Of a stretch of DNA of 12,325 nt, positions 6,649-12,325 are shown piece after piece (within the stretch, counting starts at the first letter, position 1; every line of letters starts with the position of its first letter). The notes under the pieces are model-generated. The model was not told where the DNA came from. It worked only from the letters and a program-made list of their open reading frames with translations, and ran no database searches. Where the stretch lies: contig CAZBJW010000126.1 in assembly GCA_964492135.1 (NCBI GenBank), positions 1 through 12,325 of the forward strand. Reading direction: 5' to 3'. The stretch comes from CAYGAW01 sp964492135 (lineage in GTDB: Bacteria; Chloroflexota; Anaerolineae; UBA7937; B3-Chlor). A program made the translations under genes and the position numbers.

Positions 6649-7477
6649 CGGGGTTCGCATAGCAATAGTGGCAGCCGTCGGGACACCGCATCGCGTATGA
6701 GCCGATGTCAATGCTGGGCGTGCACTGGCACTGTGGTCTCTGGCCCCTATCCTTGCCGGTCGGCGCTCGATGGCGCAAAGGATGAAGCTCGCTCAGCAAC
6801 TCCCCGTCTATGCACTTCGACGCCATGATGCCCGCGTCCAACAAACTGCGGTCGCTACAGGAATACAGCGTCAGGCCCAATTCCCTCGCGATGCAGGCCA
6901 ACTCCTCGGCCATTGCTAGGCGTTCCGCCAGCGATGGATCATGCCAGTCCCATGCCTTACGTCGCATCACCTTGCCGTAGAGGGTGGCGAACGATATTCG
7001 AACCGTAGCCACCCCACACTCAACACATCTCTCGAATATCTGCCTCGCCAGTGGGAAGTTGCTTCTGATCTGAGCACCCTCCTGCCAGTGGATGATGGGG
7101 TCGAAGCGTACAGTCACCCGCTCTGGCTGGCCAGCAAAGTTCATCAGTTCCGGTAGCTGTTCTATCACCTGTTCCCACGGCCCGATACCGGGCTCCAGGG
7201 CGCTTCCCCCCAGGCCGGTGACGGTGAGGTGACAGAATACTTGGTCGTATCTGGTCAGTGCCTGGCGCAGGCCACCGTCGTCACATAGAAGGCGTGAGAA
7301 ATCCTTGGACCACAGGACCACGGTGTGCACATCTTCGGGCCTGACAGACACGAGCCGCATCTGGCCGCTGTAGGGCTGTCGCACTTCCACGTGGCCCTCC
7401 ATGATCACTCGAGCCAGCCAGCCAGGGAAGTGCAGGGGCAGATCAGTACGTCGCGAAGCGGAGATCACCTGTTTCAT
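6611..7477 (-). CDS. DUF1848 family protein with C-terminal Cys cluster
   Basis: A 288-residue DUF1848 protein. The start, ISASRRTDLP, is diagnostic; VRPEDVHTVVLWSKD, TVTGLGG and VTVRFDPIIHW follow in the usual order, giving a TIM-barrel-like pattern. The C-terminus holds Cys250, Cys252, Cys265, Cys269 and Cys272 (CxC, then CPDGCHYC before YAN), resembling an Fe-S site; Cys265-x3-Cys269-x2-Cys272 has the same spacing as a radical SAM motif but at the wrong end of the protein. I know of no established activity for the family. The gene is complete. Its end overlaps trmO by 38 nt on the opposite strand. It lies 105 nt downstream of the coaC-like gene on the same strand and could share its transcript. 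Confidence 0.88.
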   Translation of the reverse strand: MKQVISASRRTDLPLHFPGWLARVIMEGHVEVRQPYSGQMRLVSVRPEDVHTVVLWSKDFSRLLCDDGGLRQALTRYDQVFCHLTVTGLGGSALEPGIGPWEQVIEQLPELMNFAGQPERVTVRFDPIIHWQEGAQIRSNFPLARQIFERCVECGVATVRISFATLYGKVMRRKAWDWHDPSLAERLAMAEELACIARELGLTLYSCSDRSLLDAGIMASKCIDGELLSELHPLRHRAPTGKDRGQRPQCQCTPSIDIGSYAMRCPDGCHYCYANPVISRRRAPARGA

Positions 7478-7582
7478 CAGAAGTTCGAGCAGTTGCGCCG
7501 GTCGATGAACGACCTATGAGCGATAGAGGCTGTAGGTGAAAGGGGCCTGTCCTATCATCGCAGCGTGCTGGAGCACAGCCGA

Positions 7583-8134
7583 CTAGGATACTGTGAGCAA
7601 CTCCTCCACCCTGGCGACGATGTCGTCCGCATTGGCCAGCGGCCCTTTGCCTTCGATGCCAGTAGCCAGCTTTCCGATCTTGGGTCCAATGAACGTGTAG
7701 CCCAGCTCTTCCAGTTTCTCGATGTTTTGCTGGACTATGGGGTTCTCATACATGTTCACATTCATGGCGGGAGCTATCAGCACCGGGGCTTTCGTGGCCA
7801 TCACAGCGCACGTCAGTAAGTTGTCGGCGATTCCATTGGCGATCTTGCCGATGGTATTGGCCGTCGCTGGAGCTATAAGGAACAGATCTGCCTGCTCTGC
7901 CAGAGAAATGTGTTCGATTTGCCAATCGGTAGACGGAGAGAACATATCCACGACTACCGGGTTGCGCGTGAGACTGCGGAAGGTCAGAGGATCCACGAGC
8001 TTGGTGCCTGCATGCGTCATCACGACAATCACGTCAGCACCCTCGCTCTGCAACCTCCTTGCCAGTGTAGGCGCTTTGTAGGCGGCGATGCTACCCGTCA
8101 CACCCAGCACCACCGTTTTCCCTTCCAGGGACAT
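7583..8134 (-). CDS. coaC: CoaC-like flavoprotein (phosphopantothenoylcysteine decarboxylase type)
   Basis: A 183-residue HFCD-family flavoprotein matching the decarboxylase half of CoaBC. Present are the FMN-binding start GVTGSIAAYK (11-20), the catalytic His75 (EHISLAEQAD), the APATANTIGKIANGIADN stretch (88-105) and the PAMN motif with Asn125. The usual C-terminal substrate loop LACGxxGxGR is altered: here it reads LATGIEGKGPLAN, so Thr158 replaces the Cys that protonates the enethiol in characterised decarboxylases, and the Arg of GxGR is gone. Ser is known to me at this position in some bacterial CoaBC proteins, so activity is not excluded. It is a stand-alone domain, encoded 25 nt after the CoaB-like gene behind a strong ribosome site. 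Expected pathway: coenzyme A synthesis; a paralogue acting on another Cys-containing substrate is the alternative. Confidence 0.85.
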   Translation of the reverse strand: MSLEGKTVVLGVTGSIAAYKAPTLARRLQSEGADVIVVMTHAGTKLVDPLTFRSLTRNPVVVDMFSPSTDWQIEHISLAEQADLFLIAPATANTIGKIANGIADNLLTCAVMATKAPVLIAPAMNVNMYENPIVQQNIEKLEELGYTFIGPKIGKLATGIEGKGPLANADDIVARVEELLTVS

Positions 8135-8139
8135 CTAGG

Positions 8140-8146
8140 ACCTCCT
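8140..8146 (-). promoter_or_regulatory. Strong ribosome binding site of the coaC-like gene
   Basis: On the minus strand AGGAGGT ends five bases before the ATG at 8134. It is one of the best Shine-Dalgarno matches in the window and fixes the start of the CoaC-like protein. Confidence 0.7.
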
Positions 8147-8159
8147 CTCAGGCCGCTCG

Positions 8160-8855
8160 CTAATCTCCCTTGGTCCGCTCCGCCACCGCGTCCAGCAGCT
8201 TGCGGGCGATCTCTTCCTTGCCCTCAACCACGCTCTCCACGTCTCCAGCTGGGTTCACGATGTAGCCCACATGATGCCCCTGCTCTATCTCCCTCAGGTC
8301 GTTCGCCAGTACCAGATCCGCCCGGTTTGCCAGCAGCGACCGATGGGCCGCTTCGATCAACTCCTCTCTGGACTTACCGACTTCGAGCTTAAAGCTGACC
8401 AACATGGTCTCTGGCTGCAGCTCCTTGATCACTCTGACCACCTTCGGAGTGCGGACGAGCCTAATCCACCACTCCTCTTGTCCGGAGCGGGTCTTCTCCT
8501 CAACGTATCTGTCCGGAACATAGTCCAGTACGGCCATGGAGTGCAGCACGGCATCGTATCGCTGTGCCTCGAGCTCCTCCTTCATCGTCTCCAGCAATTC
8601 GTCCACCGTCTCAATCTGCACCAGCTTCAGGCGGGAAAATGCCTCCGGGCCGAGCTCCTCAGCGTCCGGGATCACGCTGTCTTTTCCATAGATGAAGGTG
8701 ACCTCAGCCCCTCGCCACAGAGCCTCTTGGGCCATGATCATACCCAGGCGGCCGGTGGACTTGGGGCTTAAGTACCGGACAGCGTCTATGGGCGCTCTGG
8801 TGGGGCCCGAGGTAATCAGTACCCTTTTGCCAAGCAGATCTCGGGCTTCTGTCAT
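8160..8855 (-). CDS. coaB: Stand-alone CoaB-like phosphopantothenate-cysteine ligase (streptococcal type)
   Basis: A 231-residue protein of the monofunctional CoaB type found in streptococci, not the fused CoaBC type. Matching elements are LITSGPTRAPIDAVR (13-27), STGRLG, HSMAVLDYVP, VSFKLEV and RADLVLANDL, in family order. It should activate 4'-phosphopantothenate with a nucleotide and join it to cysteine. In the loop that normally reads N-H-S-S/T-G, this protein has P-K-S-T-G, so the Asn important for turnover of the acyl-nucleotide intermediate in E. coli CoaB is replaced. The KxKK lysine segment appears as EKTRSG with one Lys kept. It starts with an ATG overlapping the stop of the C45 gene (ATGA), and precedes the CoaC-like gene, the reverse of the domain order in fused CoaBC. 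Confidence 0.85.
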   Translation of the reverse strand: MTEARDLLGKRVLITSGPTRAPIDAVRYLSPKSTGRLGMIMAQEALWRGAEVTFIYGKDSVIPDAEELGPEAFSRLKLVQIETVDELLETMKEELEAQRYDAVLHSMAVLDYVPDRYVEEKTRSGQEEWWIRLVRTPKVVRVIKELQPETMLVSFKLEVGKSREELIEAAHRSLLANRADLVLANDLREIEQGHHVGYIVNPAGDVESVVEGKEEIARKLLDAVAERTKGD

Positions 8856-9898
8856 GGCCGGTCCAGACTGTGTTTCCGGTATTCTGAGCGGCAGGGATGA
8901 CCCCAGGCGATCAGCAGGTCTCTATCGCTGAGCCTGGCGATGAGGGACCAGATGGTGCCGAACACATCGTCAAACTCCGTCGCATCGCTGGGGGGATCGT
9001 GGTTTCCGCGACACATCGGCGCCTCGTGCTCCCTCAACAGACTCTTGAGCACCTCCTCGTCGACTTGTCCCTGCTTCTGCTGCATCACTTCACTGGCCCG
9101 GCAGTACCGGGTCAGCGAACGGCTCTGCCGTCTCCTGTCCTGCTCTGACAACCCCTCCTCCACCGCCTCCCTTCCCGGGAGATGATTGGTGGCCAAGATG
9201 AAGCCGTCTTCAGGCTCCCTGATCGTCACACCGGTAGGGAGTGCCTCTGCTACCACAGCGCGCCCGTCCTTATCGGCGATGAGATAATTGAAGGCACTGA
9301 GATGGGGCACCGAAGTGATAAAGTCACACGCCTCTCCCACATCTCGACAGGTGTCCAGTATGATGTCGGTTACCAGGTGCCATTGCAGTCCCGGGCCGGC
9401 AGCTTCCTGCCGGGGCAACACCGATATGAACACCCCCAGCCCCTGATCGTTCAAGCCATCGGGACTCCCGGCCCAGTGGTGGGTTACGGAGAGGCTGCGA
9501 AAAGCTCCTTCCGGCATGATCTTCCTCACCTCGCGCCATTCTCCCGATGAGTAGTACCAGTCATAGTTTCTGGCCACGATTAGAGTGCCATCCTTGGTGT
9601 AAGAAGGCAAGACGGCTATATTTGTGCAGCCCATCTGCGGGAAAGCGTCCCGGGCATAGAAGAAGGCCTTGAAGTCTCTCTCCCTCAGACCTCCTCCCTC
9701 GATCATTCCCTCCACCTTGGCCACGATCGAGGGATGCCTCTCTCTGGCCACCGCCTCACAACGCGCGGCAAGGCTCACCGTCTCACCATTGGCCTCGGGC
9801 ACTTGCAGGGTCGTCAGGCTGTCTCCCATTTGTTGGCCAATCTCATAATAGGTCCCCTGGAAGACCATCGTTCTGGGGTACTCAGCGTCCACACTCAA
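8852..9898 (-). CDS. C45-family autoproteolytic Ntn hydrolase/acyltransferase
   Basis: A 348-residue protein of the C45 group (isopenicillin-N acyltransferase related). Proteins of this group cut themselves before an internal Cys, which becomes the N-terminal nucleophile. The likely site is Gly90-Cys91 in MGCTNIAV, giving a pro-part of about 10 kDa and a catalytic part of about 28 kDa. Other family features are GTYYEIGQQMG (15-25), ARNYDWY (109-115), the GLNDQGLGV segment (148-156) and a FILATNHL strand. No signal peptide is seen, so it is cytoplasmic. It should make or break an amide bond; the substrate is unknown. The TTG start overlaps the stop of the EtfA-like gene (TTGA); a GTG two codons later is an alternative. 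The 4-nt overlaps on both sides suggest one transcript. Confidence 0.87.
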   Translation of the reverse strand: MSVDAEYPRTMVFQGTYYEIGQQMGDSLTTLQVPEANGETVSLAARCEAVARERHPSIVAKVEGMIEGGGLRERDFKAFFYARDAFPQMGCTNIAVLPSYTKDGTLIVARNYDWYYSSGEWREVRKIMPEGAFRSLSVTHHWAGSPDGLNDQGLGVFISVLPRQEAAGPGLQWHLVTDIILDTCRDVGEACDFITSVPHLSAFNYLIADKDGRAVVAEALPTGVTIREPEDGFILATNHLPGREAVEEGLSEQDRRRQSRSLTRYCRASEVMQQKQGQVDEEVLKSLLREHEAPMCRGNHDPPSDATEFDDVFGTIWSLIARLSDRDLLIAWGHPCRSEYRKHSLDRP

Positions 9899-10926
9899 CT
9901 CTTCATCGCCCTGAGCTCGTCTATCAAGGCCGGCACCACATCGTGCAGGTCACCGACGATGCCTACGTCGGCGAACTTAAGAATAGGTGCCCGGCGATCC
10001 TTGTTGATAGCCACGATGAACTTGGCATCCTTGATGCCAAGATAATGCTGGATCGCGCCTGAGATACCACAGGCGATGTAGAGATCGGGGGCCACAGGCG
10101 TGCCTCCAGCTCCTCCTACCCACAGTTCCTTGCCGACCCAACCTTCATCGAAAGCCCCGCGGGAGGCTCCCAGCGCCCCTCCCAACTCCTCCGCCAGCCC
10201 CTCCAACAGCTGAAAGCCCTCCTCGCCTCCCACGCCTCTTCCTCCCGCCACGACGATCTTGGCCTCTTGCAGGGCGGGCTTGTGGGCCTCTTTCACCACC
10301 TCTAATAGTCTGGAGCCCAGCTTCTCTTCCCCTAGCGACGCTGCAACCTTCTCTACCTCGCCTGTGCGAGCTTCGCTGGGAGGATAGGGCTCGATCGCTC
10401 CGGGGCGCACAGTGGCCATCTGCGGACGCTTCTCCGGACAGGCGTTGGTCACCATGAGCCCGCCATCGTAGGTAGGCCGCGTGCCCAGCAGAATCCGCTC
10501 CGCCTGATCCAGTTCCAGCCTGGTGCAATCCGGGAGGAGGCCTGTCTTCAGCTCTTGAGCCAGCCTGGGCGCCAGATCCTCGCCCATGTGCGTTGCTCCA
10601 AAGAGGAGGATCTCGGGCTTCTTGTCATAGGCGAGTTCTGCCAGCGCGTGAGCGTAAGCCTGGGTTGAGTATTCAGCCAAGGCATCGTCCTCCACCACAT
10701 AGACTCTATCAGCTCCCCGCCAGATCAACTCCTCCGCGAGCCCTTCCACGTCCTGACCTAGGAGCACAGCCACCGCCTCGACACCTAGGAGATCCGCCAA
10801 ATCCCGGGCTGCTCCCATGAGTTCATAGCTGATGGCAGCGAGACCGTCCTCCTCGACCTCTCCGATGGCCCATACGTGTATGTGTTCTGGCTCTTCTTCT
10901 ATGGGAGTTAACAATTCATCCCACAC
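9895..10926 (-). CDS. etfA: Electron transfer flavoprotein alpha subunit (FixB/EtfA family), divergent FAD site
   Basis: A 343-residue EtfA-like protein with the N-terminal alpha/beta domain and the C-terminal FAD domain. In the latter, VVAGGRGVG (225-233), GASRGAF (253-259), APDLYIACGISGAIQH (279-294) and FADVGIVGD (318-326) are textbook. Ser255-Arg256 and His294 match flavin-contacting residues of human ETF. The conserved VGQTGK loop, which supplies the Thr contacting flavin N5, is replaced by WVGGAGGTPV, one residue longer and without Gln or Thr. EtfA works as a dimer with EtfB to pass electrons between dehydrogenases and a quinone or ferredoxin partner; no EtfB is in the window. The GTG start is backed by GGGGAGGG 6 nt upstream. 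The upstream open frame overlaps the start by 11 nt, but that frame is probably an out-of-frame run-on of the broken GNAT gene. Confidence 0.88.
   Translation of the reverse strand: MWDELLTPIEEEPEHIHVWAIGEVEEDGLAAISYELMGAARDLADLLGVEAVAVLLGQDVEGLAEELIWRGADRVYVVEDDALAEYSTQAYAHALAELAYDKKPEILLFGATHMGEDLAPRLAQELKTGLLPDCTRLELDQAERILLGTRPTYDGGLMVTNACPEKRPQMATVRPGAIEPYPPSEARTGEVEKVAASLGEEKLGSRLLEVVKEAHKPALQEAKIVVAGGRGVGGEEGFQLLEGLAEELGGALGASRGAFDEGWVGKELWVGGAGGTPVAPDLYIACGISGAIQHYLGIKDAKFIVAINKDRRAPILKFADVGIVGDLHDVVPALIDELRAMKS
10021..10041. repeat. Perfect 9-bp inverted repeat inside the etfA-like gene
   Basis: CTTGGCATC (10021-10029) and GATGCCAAG (10033-10041) are perfect reverse complements around a 3-nt loop. 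The segment encodes part of the conserved region after GAIQH, so coding constraint may account for much of it. Confidence 0.4.
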
Positions 10927-10932
10927 GTCTGT

Positions 10933-10940
10933 CCCTCCCC
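10933..10940 (-). promoter_or_regulatory. Strong ribosome binding site of the etfA-like gene
   Basis: GGGGAGGG on the minus strand lies six bases before the GTG at 10926. It supports this GTG as the start of the EtfA-like protein, which also fits the family N-terminus. Confidence 0.65.
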
Positions 10941-10966
10941 ATTACGTAAACGCCGGTGACTACGCT

Positions 10967-10983
10967 ATCAAGGATGCCTTGAT
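10967..10983. repeat. Inverted repeat upstream of the etfA-like gene
   Basis: ATCAAGG and CCTTGAT are perfect 7-bp arms around ATG, centred about 50 bp upstream of the etfA-like GTG. The minus-strand side has no T run, so it is not an intrinsic terminator; it could be an operator or a leader hairpin. Once the GNAT reading frame is corrected, this lies in a non-coding interval of about 140 bp (10927-11066), in which I see no convincing promoter. Confidence 0.35.
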
Positions 10984-11066
10984 GGAGCATCCCACCCACA
11001 CCCCGGCCGCCCACCGCTTCTCGGATCAGGCAACGAGCGGTGTGAGGTCCTTCACCGATACTGCGG

Positions 11067-11623
11067 TTAGCCCTGCCGCACGCGCTTGGCATGTGGATGT
11101 CAGGTTTTCCGAATCCGTTGGCGTCGGGCATCACCCCCACGATCACGAACCCCGCCTTCTGATAGAATTCGTAGGGGTGACCACGCAGATTCTCAATTCT
11201 CGCCAGATGACCCAGTACGTCTGGATAAAGATCCACACCCGAGAGCTTTGTCATGTCGTTCTGATCGTCTGTGCCTACCCACAAGGTGATTCCCCCACGC
11301 TGCCTCACCTGCTCCTCCAAGTCGCTCACCAGCACACGCCCGATCCCCTCCCCTCGATGGTCTGGCCGCACCACTAACGCATGTGGCTCCTGCACGTTTC
11401 CCTCGTATCGGCTGTAACCTCCGATCCACCCTACGACAGTACCGCCGTCATCGATAGCCGGTCTGCTGATTCTCTCCAGCCCGACGGAGCGATTCACCTC
11501 CGCCAACGCCGCATCCTTGTCTGGTCACGCATCAGGCCCATCATCTTTGAAACCTTCAACAACCAAAGCCGCCGCCTGTCCAATCACCTCCTGGTTTTGG
11601 GTCCGGAGATCTAGAAGGTGCAC
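11067..11623 (-). pseudogene. Disrupted GNAT acetyltransferase (AAC(6')-like family)
   Basis: Read on the minus strand from a GTG at 11623, the sequence encodes a normal GNAT beginning VHLLDLRTQ. At the conserved AW-P position, ending GFKDDGPDA, the Trp codon is TGA (11527-11525) and the frame continues with PDKDAALAEV. Downstream are VVGWIGGYSRY, the acetyl-CoA loop RPDHRGEGIG, and HPYEFYQKAGF to GFGKPDIHM. After that Met (11092-11090), one missing base would restore the expected ending MAKRV-RQG and a TAA at 11067-11069. Without it, the frame runs on for about 55 unrelated residues to 10916. The conserved WELHPL stretch is also altered to QEPHAL. Two lesions plus lost conserved residues argue for a pseudogene. 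A shorter product from the TTG at 11506 (to 10916) remains possible, as does sequencing error. Relatives acetylate aminoglycosides or other amines. Confidence 0.78.
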
Positions 11624-11662
11624 GGAGAAGCACTCAGCACAGCAATTGGACTGATAATTCCG

Positions 11663-12313
11663 TCAAACTTCGGTCCCCTGCGAGCGTATCTGCCTGAACA
11701 GCTCTCCTACCTGCGTGATGTCCTCCAGGACAAAATCAGCACCATCCGCGACGCGCTGGTTACCTATCAATACCGTAGTCATGCCCAACTCCTGGCCGGG
11801 TTTCAGGTTTCTAAGGCGATCCTCCACCAGCATACACTCGTCCGGGTGCGCGTCCAGCAGGGCCAGAGCTGTGAGATAGGCCTCGGGGTCTGGCTTAGGG
11901 ATGTACCCCAGGTCCCTGATATCTATGATCGTTTGGAAGTGCCTATCGATCGTCAGCGCCCGCAATACCCGCCGGGCATGCTCAGCGGTTGCATTAGTGA
12001 AGATAACCTTCTCCGCTTCCAGATTCTCCAGCATCTCATCAAGACGATGATTCGGCTGCAGAAATTCCTCCACGGAAAGATCGTGAACGAAGACGAAGTA
12101 ATCTTCGACATCCAGGTCGTGGTGATGAAGTAACAACCCTCGGCCCGTTGTACCGTACTCTTCGTAATACTTGCGACGAAGCTGCTGCACGGTTTCCGGA
12201 TCTATGCCCAGACGCAGGGTCATATAGTCACTTATGCGTTGACTGACCAACTTCATCAGCCCCGTGTCCTTGGCGTAGATGGCCTCATCTAGCTCAAAAA
12301 GAACATATCTCAC
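11663..12313 (-). CDS. HAD-superfamily nucleotidase-like protein with altered motif I
   Basis: A 216-residue protein of the HAD group containing pyrimidine 5'-nucleotidases (SDT1/PHM8 type). Motif II is VIFTNAT with Thr106, motif III is KPDPEAY with Lys140, and motif IV is MLVEDRLRNLKPG with Glu164-Asp165; the helical cap between residues 15 and 95 includes the familiar ISDYM and RRKYYEEYGTT. Motif I, normally FDLDNTLY, reads FELDEAIY: the nucleophilic first Asp is Glu7, while the second Asp (Asp9) is kept. Phosphatase activity is therefore doubtful. The GTG at 12313 gives a family-like N-terminus; the frame stays open to the window edge, so an upstream start is possible. A TGA in another frame overlaps this GTG (GTGA), suggesting an upstream coupled gene outside the window. 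The broken GNAT gene follows 39 nt after its stop. Confidence 0.83.
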   Translation of the reverse strand: MRYVLFELDEAIYAKDTGLMKLVSQRISDYMTLRLGIDPETVQQLRRKYYEEYGTTGRGLLLHHHDLDVEDYFVFVHDLSVEEFLQPNHRLDEMLENLEAEKVIFTNATAEHARRVLRALTIDRHFQTIIDIRDLGYIPKPDPEAYLTALALLDAHPDECMLVEDRLRNLKPGQELGMTTVLIGNQRVADGADFVLEDITQVGELFRQIRSQGTEV

Positions 12314-12325
12314 GCTGTCATTGCC

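Noticed and set aside
7565..7576. GTGCTGGAGCAC as a terminator after the CoaC-like gene
   Set aside because: The loop would have only two bases and no T run follows on the minus strand.
10916..10926. Translational coupling of GNAT and the etfA-like gene by an 11-nt overlap
   Set aside because: The GNAT frame reaching 10916 is an out-of-frame run-on after the one-base lesion; the natural stop is the TAA near 11067.
11525..11527. TGA read as tryptophan or selenocysteine in the GNAT gene
   Set aside because: Other genes in the window end properly at TGA and use TGG for Trp, so recoding of TGA is not supported. The position is Trp, not Cys, in the family, and a separate frameshift is present, so decay or error is simpler.
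11618..12133. 171-codon plus-strand frame opposite the HAD gene
   Set aside because: The minus-strand frame has intact HAD motifs II to IV; the opposite frame shows no family features and is a shadow.

Overview
The window reads like a chromosomal segment of a free-living, probably anaerobic bacterium. It is GC-rich and densely packed, with many 4-nt start/stop overlaps and GTG or TTG starts. The gene set would fit Chloroflexota or another deep-branching anaerobic lineage, but nothing in the window fixes the taxon; this is inference. I found no tRNA, rRNA, CRISPR array, transposase or phage gene.

Left part, plus strand (about 1-4510): the end of an unseen reading frame, a COG0731-type radical SAM protein, a lipoprotein metallo-beta-lactamase-fold hydrolase (COG1237 type), a small Cys-rich FmdB-type zinc ribbon, a Fur-family repressor, and two translationally coupled MinD/NBP35-like P-loop ATPases, each with an inserted two-cluster ferredoxin domain. 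Such paired MinD/ferredoxin ATPases are known from nitrogenase-cofactor-like and orange-protein (ORP) loci of anaerobes, where they sit with NifX-like metal-cluster carriers. Here the block looks like an iron/metal-cluster assembly unit with its own metalloregulator. No NifX/ORP partner lies inside the window.

Middle part (about 4538-7477): housekeeping and accessory genes in mixed orientation. These are an EamA/DMT exporter and a NUDIX hydrolase (minus), a TrmO/TsaA tRNA methyltransferase (plus), and a DUF1848 protein (minus) that overlaps trmO tail to tail. The 201-bp NUDIX/trmO divergent region holds a near-consensus sigma-70 promoter facing NUDIX, with short GACGG repeats in its spacer, and an extended -10 facing trmO.

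Right part, minus strand (12313 to 7583): a HAD-family nucleotidase-like protein, a broken GNAT acetyltransferase, an EtfA-like flavoprotein with no EtfB in view, a C45-family Ntn hydrolase, and separate CoaB-like and CoaC-like proteins. The last four are tightly packed. Several proteins here lack residues that are catalytic or cofactor-contacting in their families: HAD motif I Asp, EtfA Gln-Thr-Gly, CoaB Asn, CoaC Cys. The GNAT carries both an in-frame TGA at a conserved Trp position and a one-base frameshift before its natural C-terminus. The region is therefore either partly decaying or repurposed, and this is the most interesting part of the window.

No gene-free stretch exceeds 300 bases. 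The longest non-coding interval is the 201-bp NUDIX/trmO region.
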